A stretch of 64,000 nt of DNA from Lysobacter arvi (GCA_031216755.1 JARUHG010000006.1:124001-188000); one strand, 5' to 3'; positions 54,325 to 62,276 are shown, numbered from the stretch's first letter. Notes: generated by a model from the sequence alone, not told the origin. A program made the numbers and translations.

Positions 54325-55313
54325 AGGCGCGGAGCATGGCGCTCGCGGCGGTTGCGATCGCGCTCGCGTCGGCATTCTTCTTCACCTGCACCTACGTGCT
54401 CAATCGCGCCGCGGCCAGCGAGGGCGGCTTCTGGGCGTGGACGGCGTGCCTGCGTTACCTGATCACGTTGCCGCTGTTGTTGCCGGTGATGCCGTGGCAG
54501 GGCGGCATCGCGCCGGTGTGGCGGGCGATCCGCGCGCATCCGGGGCCGTGGCTGCTGTGGAGCGGCATCGGCTTCGTGCTGTTCTACCTCTGCCTGAGCT
54601 ACGCCGCATCGAGCGGCCCGTCGTGGCTGATCGCCGGCACATTCCAGCTCACCGTCATCGCCGGGATGCTCTGCGCGCCGTTCCTCTATCGAGACGAACG
54701 CCGCCGCGTGCCGCTGCCGGCGCTGGCGACGGGATTGCTCGTGGTCGCCGGCGTGCTGCTGCTGCAGTTCGGTCACGGCGGCGGTTCGCTCGACCGCGAC
54801 GGCTGGATCGCGCTGGTGCTGGTCGCCATCTCCGCGTTCGCCTATCCGCTCGGCAACCGCGGCCTGATGCTGCACCTGGAGCGCTGCGGGGTGGAACTCA
54901 ACGCCACGCAGCGCGTGTTCGGAATGACGCTCGCCAGCCAGCCGATGTGGCTGGCCGTCGCGGCGATCACGCTGGCGCAGGTCGGCCCGCCGCCACTGGC
55001 GCAGGTATCGTTCGCCGCGGGCGTCGCGCTGGGTGCGGGCGTGATCGCGACCGTGCTGTTCTTCCAGGCGACCGGCATGGTGCGCAGCAATCCCACTGCG
55101 TTGGCCGCGGCCGAGGCGATGCAGGCGGCGGAAATCCTGTTCGCCACGCTCATCGGCGTGCTGTGGCTGGGCGAGGCGTGGCCGCAGGGCCGGGCGCTCG
55201 CCGGCGCGGTGCTGGTGGTGGTGGGCATCGTGGTTTTCAGCATTGTCGCGGCGCGGGCGAGTGCGGGGGATGCGCGCGTCGTCGCCGAGGCCTCGGGTGA
55301 TCGCGGGGCCTGA
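54321..55313 (+). CDS. EmrE/DMT-superfamily transporter (multidrug resistance efflux family)
   Basis: 330 residues with about ten membrane helices and two EamA-like halves. Helices are visible from FFFTCTYVLNRAAA to VLVVVGIVVFSIVAA. The family is annotated as multidrug resistance efflux transporters of the DMT superfamily; substrate unknown. The GTG at 54321 overlaps the bioC stop; the ATG at 54336 is an alternative. Tight coupling to bioC suggests it belongs to the biotin operon, possibly exporting a pathway intermediate, but that is inference. Confidence 0.82.
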   Translation: MKARSMALAAVAIALASAFFFTCTYVLNRAAASEGGFWAWTACLRYLITLPLLLPVMPWQGGIAPVWRAIRAHPGPWLLWSGIGFVLFYLCLSYAASSGPSWLIAGTFQLTVIAGMLCAPFLYRDERRRVPLPALATGLLVVAGVLLLQFGHGGGSLDRDGWIALVLVAISAFAYPLGNRGLMLHLERCGVELNATQRVFGMTLASQPMWLAVAAITLAQVGPPPLAQVSFAAGVALGAGVIATVLFFQATGMVRSNPTALAAAEAMQAAEILFATLIGVLWLGEAWPQGRALAGAVLVVVGIVVFSIVAARASAGDARVVAEASGDRGA

Positions 55314-55391
55314 CGCGGGCTTCCGCGGACGAAGCATCGTTCAGCGACCGCGTCCTACGATCGCCGGATCGCACACCGTCCCCGCATCGAC

Positions 55392-55988
55392 ATGGCCCGA
55401 TTCCCCCTCGGTATCGCAGCAGCTGCGCTGCTCGGCTTCACGACCCTGCCCGCGACGGCGCAGGACTTCGGCGGCTGGAGTTTCGATCCCGGCGCACTGG
55501 TCGCCGACGGCCGCGAACTGCTCATGCGCGCGCCCGACGCGAGCATCGACGGGCTGTTCCAGGCCGTGCACGCGAGCGCGCGTTCGCCGCAGGATGCGCG
55601 CACGCTGTGCACGCTGTTCGACCCGGATGCGCCGCGCAGCCTCGAGGGCTACAACCGGATCGCCACGCAGCTGAGCGAGCCCAGTCGCGTCCGCTTCGCC
55701 AACGCCGCGACGGACTTCTTCATCGCCGCGGCGCAGAGCCCGCGCCAGCCGTACGACGCCGCGCTGGCGACGCAGGCGCTCAAGGCCGCGGGCGTGCGCG
55801 CGGCGCTGCTCAACGACGGCTTCCTCGCCGGCCTCAGCGGGGGCGATCACGACGCGCGCTGTCGCTCGGTGGGCTGGCTGATCGACGCGATGGCATCGCG
55901 GCCCGTCGCGGAGCGCGCGTCGGTCATGCGGCTGCTGTTGAGCCAGGGCATCGACTACCTGTCGACCGGCGCCGGCGCACCGCGCTGA
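55392..55988 (+). CDS. Secreted hypothetical protein
   Basis: 198 residues that I do not recognise. A Sec signal peptide is clear (GIAAAALLGFTTLPATAQ). The mature part is mostly helical by composition, with two cysteines (in DARTLCTLFD and HDARCRSVGW) that could form a disulfide, and no repeats or known motif. It ends 7 nt from a convergent glycosyltransferase. A periplasmic or secreted location is the only firm statement. Confidence 0.7.
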   Translation: MARFPLGIAAAALLGFTTLPATAQDFGGWSFDPGALVADGRELLMRAPDASIDGLFQAVHASARSPQDARTLCTLFDPDAPRSLEGYNRIATQLSEPSRVRFANAATDFFIAAAQSPRQPYDAALATQALKAAGVRAALLNDGFLAGLSGGDHDARCRSVGWLIDAMASRPVAERASVMRLLLSQGIDYLSTGAGAPR

Positions 55989-55995
55989 GGCGCCC

Positions 55996-57480
55996 TCAGC
56001 GACGCGGCTCGACGCGGAAGATCACGCGCCGCTGGAACGGCGTGCCGAGCGTGGTCGCGCGATAGCCGTAGCCTTCGATGCGGGCGCGAACGACGGGCCA
56101 GTCGTCCTGTTTGGTCACCCAGACGACGCCGTGCTCGTGCTCGCTCAACTCCACCGCGAGCGGCTCGTCGTACTCCGGGTTGAAGCGCGGCTGGCGCAAC
56201 GTGTCGAGCGAGATCTTCTCGATCTGCGTGCCGCCCCCGAGCTCCAGGTGCAGGCCGTAGCGCGCCATGTCCTCGACGAAGACGATCTCGTGCACGGCCC
56301 CGGGCGCGCGTTCGCGGATCGCCTGCGCCCACGCCTCGGCATTCTTGTGCGTCGGCCAATACGCGGTGGCGGCCTTCGCCAGCAACAGCACGAACGCCCA
56401 CGCGAGCAGCTTCGGCCACGACGGCAGCCCGCGTCCTTCGCGCAGCCTTTGCAGCGCCACGATCACCGCGATCGGCACGAACAGCGGCAGCAGGTAAAGC
56501 GGCATGCGCGAGCGCGCCACGAAGAACACCGCCAGCGGCAGCAGCAGCCACAGTGCGAGCAGCACCCAGTGCGCGTCCTGCTGCCGGCGCTGCGGATCGC
56601 GCCACCACGGACGGAGCATCGCGGGAAGACCACGCCCCCAGCGCCACAGCGCCGGCGTCCACGGCAGCGTGCCGACGACGAGCGTGGGCACGTAGATCTC
56701 GAGCCAGCCGTACCACTCGGCATGGCGCCCGAACTCGCCGGTCGTCATGCGGTTGACGATTTCGTCGCCGACGAAATACGAGAACAGCCCCGGATTCCCG
56801 TGGAAAACCGCCAGGTACCACGGCAACGCGAGCACCGCGAACAGCACCAGCCCGGACCATTGCAGCACGCGATGTTCGCGCCGCCCGGGCATCAGATAGT
56901 CGAACGCCAGCACGATCGGCAGCGGGAACAGGCCCGCCGGGCCCTTCGTCACGAACGCGAGCGCCAGCGCGGTCCACATCAGCGCGATCCAGCGTCGCGG
57001 GTGTGGCGCCGGCGCGAAACGCGCTTCCACGAAGGCCCACATCGCCAGCGCGATCCACGCACTGAGCAGATAGTCGGTGGTGATCATCTGCGAGGCGCCG
57101 AACGGCAGCAGCATCGTCGCGTAGACCACGGCCGCGAGAGGCTGCGACCCCGGCGCCAGGCGCGCGGCGATGCGCCACGCCAGCCACGTGCACAGCAGGT
57201 ACGACAACGCCACCGGCAGGCGCGCGGCCCAGGGGTTGGTGCCGAACGCCCACACGCTGGAGGCGATCGCCCAATACGTGAGGGGCGGCTTGGTCCAGTG
57301 GCCGACCTCGTCGTTGCGGCGCGGATTGAGCCAGTCGCCGCTGTCGAGCATGTTCAGCGCGACGTTGGTGTAGCGGCCTTCGTCGGGATCCCAGATGCCG
57401 CGCGAGCCCAGGAACGCCAGCGCCAGCACCGTCGCGAGCGCGGCGATCCACAGGGCCGGCGATCGAAGGAGCTGGTGCAT
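55996..57480 (-). CDS. GT39/ArnT-like glycosyltransferase
   Basis: 494 residues with around twelve membrane helices in the first 420 residues and a periplasmic C-terminal domain. The acidic catalytic motif IWDPDEGRYTNVALNML lies in the first periplasmic loop (about 30-46). The HWTKPPLTYW segment is typical of ArnT/PMT-family transferases that use polyprenyl-phosphate sugars. It might modify lipid A or a protein; the sugar and acceptor are unknown. No arn operon is next to it. Confidence 0.85.
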   Translation of the reverse strand: MHQLLRSPALWIAALATVLALAFLGSRGIWDPDEGRYTNVALNMLDSGDWLNPRRNDEVGHWTKPPLTYWAIASSVWAFGTNPWAARLPVALSYLLCTWLAWRIAARLAPGSQPLAAVVYATMLLPFGASQMITTDYLLSAWIALAMWAFVEARFAPAPHPRRWIALMWTALALAFVTKGPAGLFPLPIVLAFDYLMPGRREHRVLQWSGLVLFAVLALPWYLAVFHGNPGLFSYFVGDEIVNRMTTGEFGRHAEWYGWLEIYVPTLVVGTLPWTPALWRWGRGLPAMLRPWWRDPQRRQQDAHWVLLALWLLLPLAVFFVARSRMPLYLLPLFVPIAVIVALQRLREGRGLPSWPKLLAWAFVLLLAKAATAYWPTHKNAEAWAQAIRERAPGAVHEIVFVEDMARYGLHLELGGGTQIEKISLDTLRQPRFNPEYDEPLAVELSEHEHGVVWVTKQDDWPVVRARIEGYGYRATTLGTPFQRRVIFRVEPRR

Positions 57481-57566
57481 GGGCCCGGCCCGATGGAAAC
57501 CGGCCTCAGCCTAGCGGGGACCGCGTCGGCGGTGCGTCGGAAGGCGCACGATGCCGCCCCGCGCGG

Positions 57567-57992
57567 TCACCGGACCTGGGCGATCCAGTCTTCGAGGTTG
57601 TAGTAGTTGGTCACGCGGTGGATGCGGCCGTCGCGCAGTTCGAAGAACGCGCCGCCCGGCAGCACGTACTTCTGCCCGCGCGCCGGCGGCAGGCCCGTGT
57701 CGTCCGCGAGGTATTCGCCGTGCACGATGTACTCGGCCGCGGCGCGCGCGCCATCGGGCGAAACCATCACCACGATGTCGTGAAGCTGCTCGCGATAGCT
57801 GCGGTGCATGCGCTGCAGGAACGCGGCAAACGCCTCGCGGCCGGTTTCGCGCGGGCCCTGGTTGAGATCGTGCACCACGTCCTCGCCGAGCAGCGCGATC
57901 ATCCCGTCCCAGTCGCCGCGATTGAAGGCGGCGTAGTAGGCGAGGATCAGTTCGGTGGCGCGGTCGTTGGTGCGGGTGCCGTCGATCTTCAT
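57567..57992 (-). CDS. NTF2-like/ketosteroid-isomerase-related protein
   Basis: 141 residues of the SnoaL-like/NTF2 fold: AYYAAFNRGDWDGMIALLGEDVVHDLNQGPRETGREAFAAFLQ at the N terminus and GGAFFELRDGRIHRVTNYYNLEDWI at the C terminus, the usual ligand-pocket layout. No definite catalytic pair can be assigned. Start ATG 57992 is the family start; an ATG further upstream in frame would add 17 residues. Adjacent minus-strand genes may be co-transcribed. Confidence 0.8.
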   Translation of the reverse strand: MKIDGTRTNDRATELILAYYAAFNRGDWDGMIALLGEDVVHDLNQGPRETGREAFAAFLQRMHRSYREQLHDIVVMVSPDGARAAAEYIVHGEYLADDTGLPPARGQKYVLPGGAFFELRDGRIHRVTNYYNLEDWIAQVR

Positions 57993-58134
57993 CGCGAGTC
58001 CTTGCGGAACCACAGGTGCCGGCAGGCGCGGCGGAATCGCCATGATAGCCGGCACCCGCGCGACCCCGACCGTGACGTCCGCCCTAAAAGCGCGCGGTTC
58101 GCGGGGGGCGCGGCCTCGCACCGCGCAACGGTCG

Positions 58135-58887
58135 TTACGCAGTGCGGAACTCGAAGGCGCAGATCTCCGCGCCGTCGTTGCGGCATCGGGTCTCGACCGC
58201 ATGCGGGGCGTCGGGTCCATGTGCGGCGCCGAGCAGCCCGACGAGCATGCCGCGCAGGAAATGGCAGCAGGCCCCGCGCTCGCCGCGATGGCAGAACGGG
58301 CTGTCGCTGACATGCAGCGCGTCGCCGTGGATCTGCGCCTGCACGATCTGGCGCAGTGCCGGCAACGCGACCCGACGCACCGCCTCGCAGGGTGAGAGCG
58401 TGCCGAGCGCGGCGAAGTCGCGCGCCTGCACCCACGCACCGATGCGACGGCCGAGGTCGTACAAGGCCGGCTCGCGATGTTCGGCGGGAAGCTCGCGTGC
58501 GAGTTCGAGCAGCGGAACGAAGAGGTTGGGGTAGTCCCGCGTAAGCAGCGGGACGAGCGCCTCGACGCGGTGCGAATCGGCCGCGCACGGCGTGGGGGCG
58601 CAGCGGTGGGGAAGGGGCCTCGGCGCGGGTGAGTCGGCACGCGCCGCGCCTTCGGGCCGCGTCGCTTCGAAGCTCGACACCAGCGGATGCGTGGCGACGC
58701 AGTCCTCCAGCGCGGCGAGGTTCCGTTGCGGGCCGCGCACCAGCATGGTGAGCACGACACCGTCCTCGCCACCGGCCATGCGCTGGCGCAGCAGGGCGAA
58801 GCCATGGGCGATCGCCGTCTGGCCGAGCGCCAGCAGCAGGCCCTCGCGCCGGTCCGAGACCACGCGGAATTCCACGTCCACCACCAC
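58135..58887 (-). CDS. ACT-like plus V4R-like domain protein
   Basis: About 250 residues from the GTG at 58887. The first 75 resemble an ACT-type fold (VVVDVEFRVVSDRREGLLLALGQTAIAHGF, VLTMLVRGPQRNLAALEDCV). The C-terminal 60 resemble a V4R (4-vinyl reductase) domain, with clustered cysteines and HFLRGMLVGLLGAAHG followed by ETRCRNDGAEICAFEF. V4R domains bind small hydrophobic ligands or metals. The open frame continues about 50 codons upstream without any ATG/GTG/TTG, so the start is uncertain. A run of three GTG codons begins at 58887, preceded by a G-rich stretch. Function unknown. Confidence 0.6.
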   Translation of the reverse strand: MVVDVEFRVVSDRREGLLLALGQTAIAHGFALLRQRMAGGEDGVVLTMLVRGPQRNLAALEDCVATHPLVSSFEATRPEGAARADSPAPRPLPHRCAPTPCAADSHRVEALVPLLTRDYPNLFVPLLELARELPAEHREPALYDLGRRIGAWVQARDFAALGTLSPCEAVRRVALPALRQIVQAQIHGDALHVSDSPFCHRGERGACCHFLRGMLVGLLGAAHGPDAPHAVETRCRNDGAEICAFEFRTA

Positions 58888-59078
58888 CTGCCACCCCCAT
58901 GGCGCGATGTCTTCGGTCGCGCGCGGGAACTGCGTGGCCGGATCCCCATCCGGCCCGCCCGTCGGCGATGCGGTCGTCGCCGGCTTTACGCCAGAAACGG
59001 CAAAGCGATTCTGGTCAATCCGTCACGGAAAGCAAGCCATTGCGAGGAGCGCCGATGCGTCCGCGCCCTCGTTCCCTA

Positions 59079-60059
59079 CTACGTGCCGGCCCGTGCGAAC
59101 AGCGCCGGAAGCGCATCCGGATCGACATTGCCGCCGGACAGCACGATGCCGACGCGCTGCCCCGCGAACCGGTCGGCATGCGTCAGGACGGCGGCCAGCG
59201 TCACCGCCGAAGACGGCTCGACGATCTGCTTCGCCCGCTGCCAGAACAGGCGCATCGCCGCGACGGTGTCGGCGTCGTTCACCGTCAGGACCTGTGCGCC
59301 GTGCGCGCGGAGCATGCGGAAGTTGATGTCGCCAAGCGTGCCGCGCAGGCCATCGCACACGGTGTCGGGCGTGAAGTCGGTGACCCGCTCGCCGCGCTCC
59401 AGCGAGGCGAAGGTCTCCGCCGCGCCCGCCGGTTCGGCCAGGAACAGACGGGTGCCGGGCGAGCGGGCGGCCACGCTCAGCGCCGTGCCCGCCGCGAGCC
59501 CGCCGCCGCCGACCGGCACGACGATCGCGTCGAACGTGTCCGGCGAGCACAGCAGTTCCAGCGCGGCCGTCCCCTGGCCGGCGATCACGCGCGGGTCGGT
59601 GTACGGATGGACGAGTTCGGCGCCGAGTTCGGCCTGCAACTGCGCGCACCGGGCTTCGCGCGCGGCGATGGTCGGTGCGCAGCGGTGCAGGGTGGCGCCG
59701 TAGGCCTCGATGGCCGCGAGCTTCGCCGCCACCGCGCCCTCGGGCACGACGACGTGGCAGGCCACGCCGCGCGTGCGCGCCGCCAGCGCCAAAGCGGCGC
59801 CGTGGTTGCCCGAGGAATGCGTGACCACGCCGCGCGCCGCCGTGGCGTCGTCGAGCGACCAGATCGCGTTGCACGCGCCGCGGAACTTGAACGCGCCCGC
59901 GCGCTGGAGGTGCTCGGCCTTGAAGTGCAGTTCGCAGCCGGCCAGCGCATCGAGCGTGCGCGAGCGCAGCACCGGCGTGGCATGCGCGTGCGGCGCGATC
60001 CGCGCGGCGGCGGCGAGGACATCCTCGAAGGTGGGCGTCACGTGGGCGATGTCGTTCAT
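59079..60059 (-). CDS. Threonine/serine dehydratase-like PLP enzyme
   Basis: 326 residues of the fold-type II PLP family. The PLP lysine lies in RAGAFKFRGA (about residue 58), the phosphate-cradle motif is VPVGGGGLAAG, and SSGNHG forms the substrate loop. It lacks the C-terminal regulatory domain of IlvA, so it resembles catabolic threonine dehydratase, serine racemase or 3-hydroxyaspartate ammonia-lyase. It forms 2-oxoacid plus ammonia from hydroxy amino acids. Starts 16 nt from an EamA transporter gene on the same strand. Confidence 0.86.
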   Translation of the reverse strand: MNDIAHVTPTFEDVLAAAARIAPHAHATPVLRSRTLDALAGCELHFKAEHLQRAGAFKFRGACNAIWSLDDATAARGVVTHSSGNHGAALALAARTRGVACHVVVPEGAVAAKLAAIEAYGATLHRCAPTIAAREARCAQLQAELGAELVHPYTDPRVIAGQGTAALELLCSPDTFDAIVVPVGGGGLAAGTALSVAARSPGTRLFLAEPAGAAETFASLERGERVTDFTPDTVCDGLRGTLGDINFRMLRAHGAQVLTVNDADTVAAMRLFWQRAKQIVEPSSAVTLAAVLTHADRFAGQRVGIVLSGGNVDPDALPALFARAGT

Positions 60060-60075
60060 GGGGCGATGGTAGGGC

Positions 60076-61014
60076 TCAAGCGGTTTTGGCAGGTGTACGC
60101 GCCTTCAGCAGGCTGACCGCCGCCGATCCGGCGACCACCAGCCCCGCACCGGCCCAGCCCAGCGGGGTGATGCGTTCGGGCGCGAGCCACTGCGGCCACA
60201 GCGCGTGCACGGCGGTCGCCGCGGCGATGCACAGCAGCGGCGTGGTCGCCAGCACCGCGGACACGCGCGAGGCCTCCCAGTGGGCCAGGGCTTCGGCGAA
60301 CGCGCCGTAGGCGCCGATCGTGTTGAGCGCGCAGTAGGCGAGCAGCGCCCAGTGCAGGCCGTCCAGCCGCAGCAGCTGCGCCGGGTGCGCGAACGGCAGC
60401 AGCGCCAGGCTCGCGAAGACGTAGATGAAAAGCAGGATCTGCATCGAGCCCAGGCGCACCAGCAGTTGCTTCTGCAGCAGCGCGTAGATCGCCCAGACGA
60501 TCGCGCCGACGATCACCAGCGCCGAGCCGAGCACGTAGCCGGGCGAGGTCGCGCTGGCGGCGAGCTGGTCGGAAAAGAACAGCGCCATGCCAGCGACGAG
60601 CATCGCCAGGCCCAGCCATTGCGCCGCACGGAAGCGCTCCCCGAAGACCCAGATGCCGCCCAGCGCCATCAGCAACGGCGCGAGCTGGATCAGCAGTTGC
60701 GCGTTCGCCGGCGTGGTGTGCTGCACGCCCAGCAGATAGAAGACGTAGTTGCCCACCAGCATCAGCGCGGCGACCAGCAGCATCGACCAGCCGCGCCCGT
60801 GCATCGCGCGATAACCGCCGAGCCGTCCACGCAGCGCGAGCCAGGCGCCGGTGACGAGCGCGGCGACGAGGAAGCGGAACCACGTCAGGGTGATCGGATC
60901 GAGCGACTGCAGCACCAGCTTCAACGCGATCGGCAGCGTCGCCCAGCATGCGGCGGTGATCAGGGTGAGCGTCAGCCCCAGCCGCCACTGGCCGGAGGCG
61001 CGATGCAGGTTCAT
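60076..61014 (-). CDS. EamA-family transporter
   Basis: 312 residues with ten membrane helices in two EamA repeats (LRLGLTLTLITAACWATLPIALK at the start, and a second repeat around SPGYVLGSALVIVGAIVWAIYALLQKQLL). EamA proteins export amino acids or metabolites. It lies just upstream of the dehydratase gene, so a hydroxy amino acid exporter is conceivable. Substrate is not predictable. Confidence 0.86.
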   Translation of the reverse strand: MNLHRASGQWRLGLTLTLITAACWATLPIALKLVLQSLDPITLTWFRFLVAALVTGAWLALRGRLGGYRAMHGRGWSMLLVAALMLVGNYVFYLLGVQHTTPANAQLLIQLAPLLMALGGIWVFGERFRAAQWLGLAMLVAGMALFFSDQLAASATSPGYVLGSALVIVGAIVWAIYALLQKQLLVRLGSMQILLFIYVFASLALLPFAHPAQLLRLDGLHWALLAYCALNTIGAYGAFAEALAHWEASRVSAVLATTPLLCIAAATAVHALWPQWLAPERITPLGWAGAGLVVAGSAAVSLLKARTPAKTA

Positions 61015-61198
61015 TGGCGCGTCCGTCGCGTCGGGCGTGACATGCTGTCATCGCGCGAAACGCCCGGCAATGCACGTTGTGCGCGGTTCGCGGGCGCTAC
61101 GCTGAACCCCGTCGGTGCGGCGGCGCGGTCGCCGGGAAAATTAAGGCCGAGTTCAAAGCATCGGCCGGAAGCTGGCAGCCTACCCGGGGGGTCCCACC

Positions 61199-61750
61199 AT
61201 GATCCGCAAATTCATCCTGCCTGCGCTGGCCGCCACGATGCTGGCCGGCTGCGTCACCGGCTACACCTATCGCGGCGCCGCCAGCGGCGGCGATTACTAC
61301 CACGGCCGGCCTTCGGTCGAATACCGCTATTACGGCGGATACGGCGGGTACTACGGCTACCCCTACGGGTACGGCGGCTACGGCTATTACGGTTACCCGT
61401 ACCGTTACGGGTACTACGGCTATCCGTACGCGTACCCGCGCTACCCCGTGTACCGCTATCCGTACCGCTACGACCGTCACCCCGGGTACCACTGGAAGGG
61501 CGACGGCCGCCCCGGCCAGCACTGGAACGGTCCGCGTCCGCCGGGCCACGGTTGGTCCGGCGACGGCCCGCGTCCGCAAATGCCCGGCGCCGGCCATCCG
61601 CGACCGACGATGCCGGGCACCGGCCCGCGCCCCGGCGCGGGTCCGCGTCCGGCCCAGCCGCCGCGAGCCGACGCCCAGCCGCGCCCGCAGCGCGTATCGC
61701 CGCCGCGACCGACGAACGCGGTCCGGGGCGTCCGCCAGCAGGAGCGTTGA
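61199..61750 (+). CDS. Tyr/Gly/Pro-rich lipoprotein
   Basis: 183 residues with a lipobox signal (LPALAATMLAGC). Residues about 35-90 are almost only Tyr, Gly, Pro and Arg in YGGY/YGYP/YRYP words. The rest is His/Pro/Gly/Arg-rich with two near repeats (HWKGDGRPGQHW, HGWSGDGPRPQ). No known domain. Similar low-complexity YG proteins are surface or envelope lipoproteins in many bacteria. It is transcribed divergently from the EamA gene, with a 236-nt gap to the first terminator. Confidence 0.72.
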   Translation: MIRKFILPALAATMLAGCVTGYTYRGAASGGDYYHGRPSVEYRYYGGYGGYYGYPYGYGGYGYYGYPYRYGYYGYPYAYPRYPVYRYPYRYDRHPGYHWKGDGRPGQHWNGPRPPGHGWSGDGPRPQMPGAGHPRPTMPGTGPRPGAGPRPAQPPRADAQPRPQRVSPPRPTNAVRGVRQQER

Positions 61751-61892
61751 CCGCCACGTTGCAGGCTCTAGGGCGCAGTCACATTTTTTCGCTTGCGCTC
61801 GACGCCGACTGACGGCAATCTGCGGTCATTGACCGATTGCGTCGCTTTTGGACGTAATTCGTGAAAGTCGGCCCCAGGCCGAAAGCTCCATG

Positions 61893-62011
61893 TCGGCGCC
61901 CGATGAGGAACCACGGATCCCCCCTGTTCCGTCCCCATCGGGCGTCGGCGCCCATCCCGGCGGGCGTCACGGCCCGCCAGAAACGCAAAAGGCGCCCTCG
62001 CGGCGCCTTTT
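61893..62011 (+). ncRNA. Candidate structured RNA, or long 3' UTR of the lipoprotein mRNA
   Basis: Plus-strand structure ahead of a terminator. CGCCCGATG (61897-61905) pairs with CATCGGGCG (61936-61944), enclosing GGAAC (61907-61911) with GTTCC (61926-61930). A second stem pairs GGCGGGC (61959-61965) with GCCCGCC (61972-61978). It could be a separate small RNA from a weak promoter near TTGACC (61829-61834), or simply the tail of the lipoprotein transcript. Confidence 0.4.
61987..62011 (+). terminator. Rho-independent terminator (plus strand)
   Basis: AAAAGGCGCC (61987-61996) pairs with GGCGCCTTTT (62002-62011) around CTCGC, with the T-run continuing as TTGTG. Ends transcription from the lipoprotein or a small RNA. 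Confidence 0.92.
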
Positions 62012-62040
62012 GTGTATCCGGCACGTGCCGGCAAGCAAAT

Positions 62041-62153
62041 AAAAAGGGGGCCGAACGTCCCCCGACATTCGGCCCCCGTGCTTCCCCTGCGAGCGCTTGG
62101 CCAGCCCCTGTTCCAATTCCGGCCGGCGTCTAGCGCCTGCCCCGCTGGGTGCA
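62041..62153 (-). ncRNA. Candidate sigma-54-dependent small RNA (about 113 nt)
   Basis: Predicted from a near-consensus sigma-54 promoter at 62180-62165 and a strong terminator at 62077-62041, both on the minus strand. The start is placed about 12 nt past the promoter GC element. A central hairpin is predicted from GCGCT/AGCGC (62136-62132 with 62097-62093) plus GGCC/GGCC (62124-62121 with 62102-62099), with an 18-nt apical loop carrying two GGA motifs. Two more GGA motifs lie in the linker and in the terminator loop. No open reading frame with a ribosome site is seen. It resembles RNAs that titrate CsrA/RsmA or sigma-54-driven regulators such as CrcZ and Qrr in general layout only. Confidence 0.6.
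62046..62077 (-). terminator. Rho-independent terminator (minus strand)
   Basis: GGGGGCCGAA (62046-62055) pairs perfectly with TTCGGCCCCC (62068-62077), loop 12 nt. On the minus strand it is followed by five T residues and TATT. There is no minus-strand gene upstream of it other than the predicted small RNA. Confidence 0.9.
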
Positions 62154-62164
62154 AGGAGTATGTC

Positions 62165-62180
62165 GCAGGAACCGTGCCAA
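62165..62180 (-). promoter_or_regulatory. Sigma-54 (RpoN) promoter
   Basis: Minus-strand TTGGCACG-GTTC-CTGC has the invariant GG (-24) and GC (-12) elements exactly 10 nt apart. It departs from the family consensus YTGGCACGrNNNTTGCW only at one T and at the last W. The upstream AAAG also fits. An enhancer-binding-protein site would be expected to the right, in the mnmG leader. Confidence 0.75.
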
Positions 62181-62227
62181 CTTTCACCTGCCGTTCATTC
62201 TCCACGGCGGACGAGGCGGCGCTGACC

Positions 62228-62233
62228 TAGAAT
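62228..62233 (+). promoter_or_regulatory. mnmG -10 element TAGAAT
   Basis: TAGAAT lies 44 nt before the mnmG ATG. No good -35 is seen at the standard distance, so the element is tentative. Confidence 0.4.
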
Positions 62234-62276
62234 TCCGCGCCCGGATGCGTCCGGACCCGCGAACGACCAGACCCCG

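Larger units (their letters stand above)
61751..62276. other. 526-nt non-coding region with two convergent RNA signals
   Basis: No credible gene lies between the YG-rich lipoprotein and mnmG. It holds a palindrome CGGTCA-T-TGACCG (61823-61835), stable plus-strand hairpins ending at a terminator (61987-62011), a minus-strand terminator (62046-62077), a minus-strand sigma-54 promoter (62180-62165), and the mnmG promoter (TAGAAT -10 at 62228-62233). CCGGA-TGCG-TCCGG (62241-62254) is another small dyad. Confidence 0.8.

Noticed and set aside
61315-61470. Short repeated words in the YG-rich gene as a CRISPR or tandem repeat array
   Set aside because: The repeats are in-frame Tyr/Gly/Pro codons of variable order, with no fixed repeat length or spacers.
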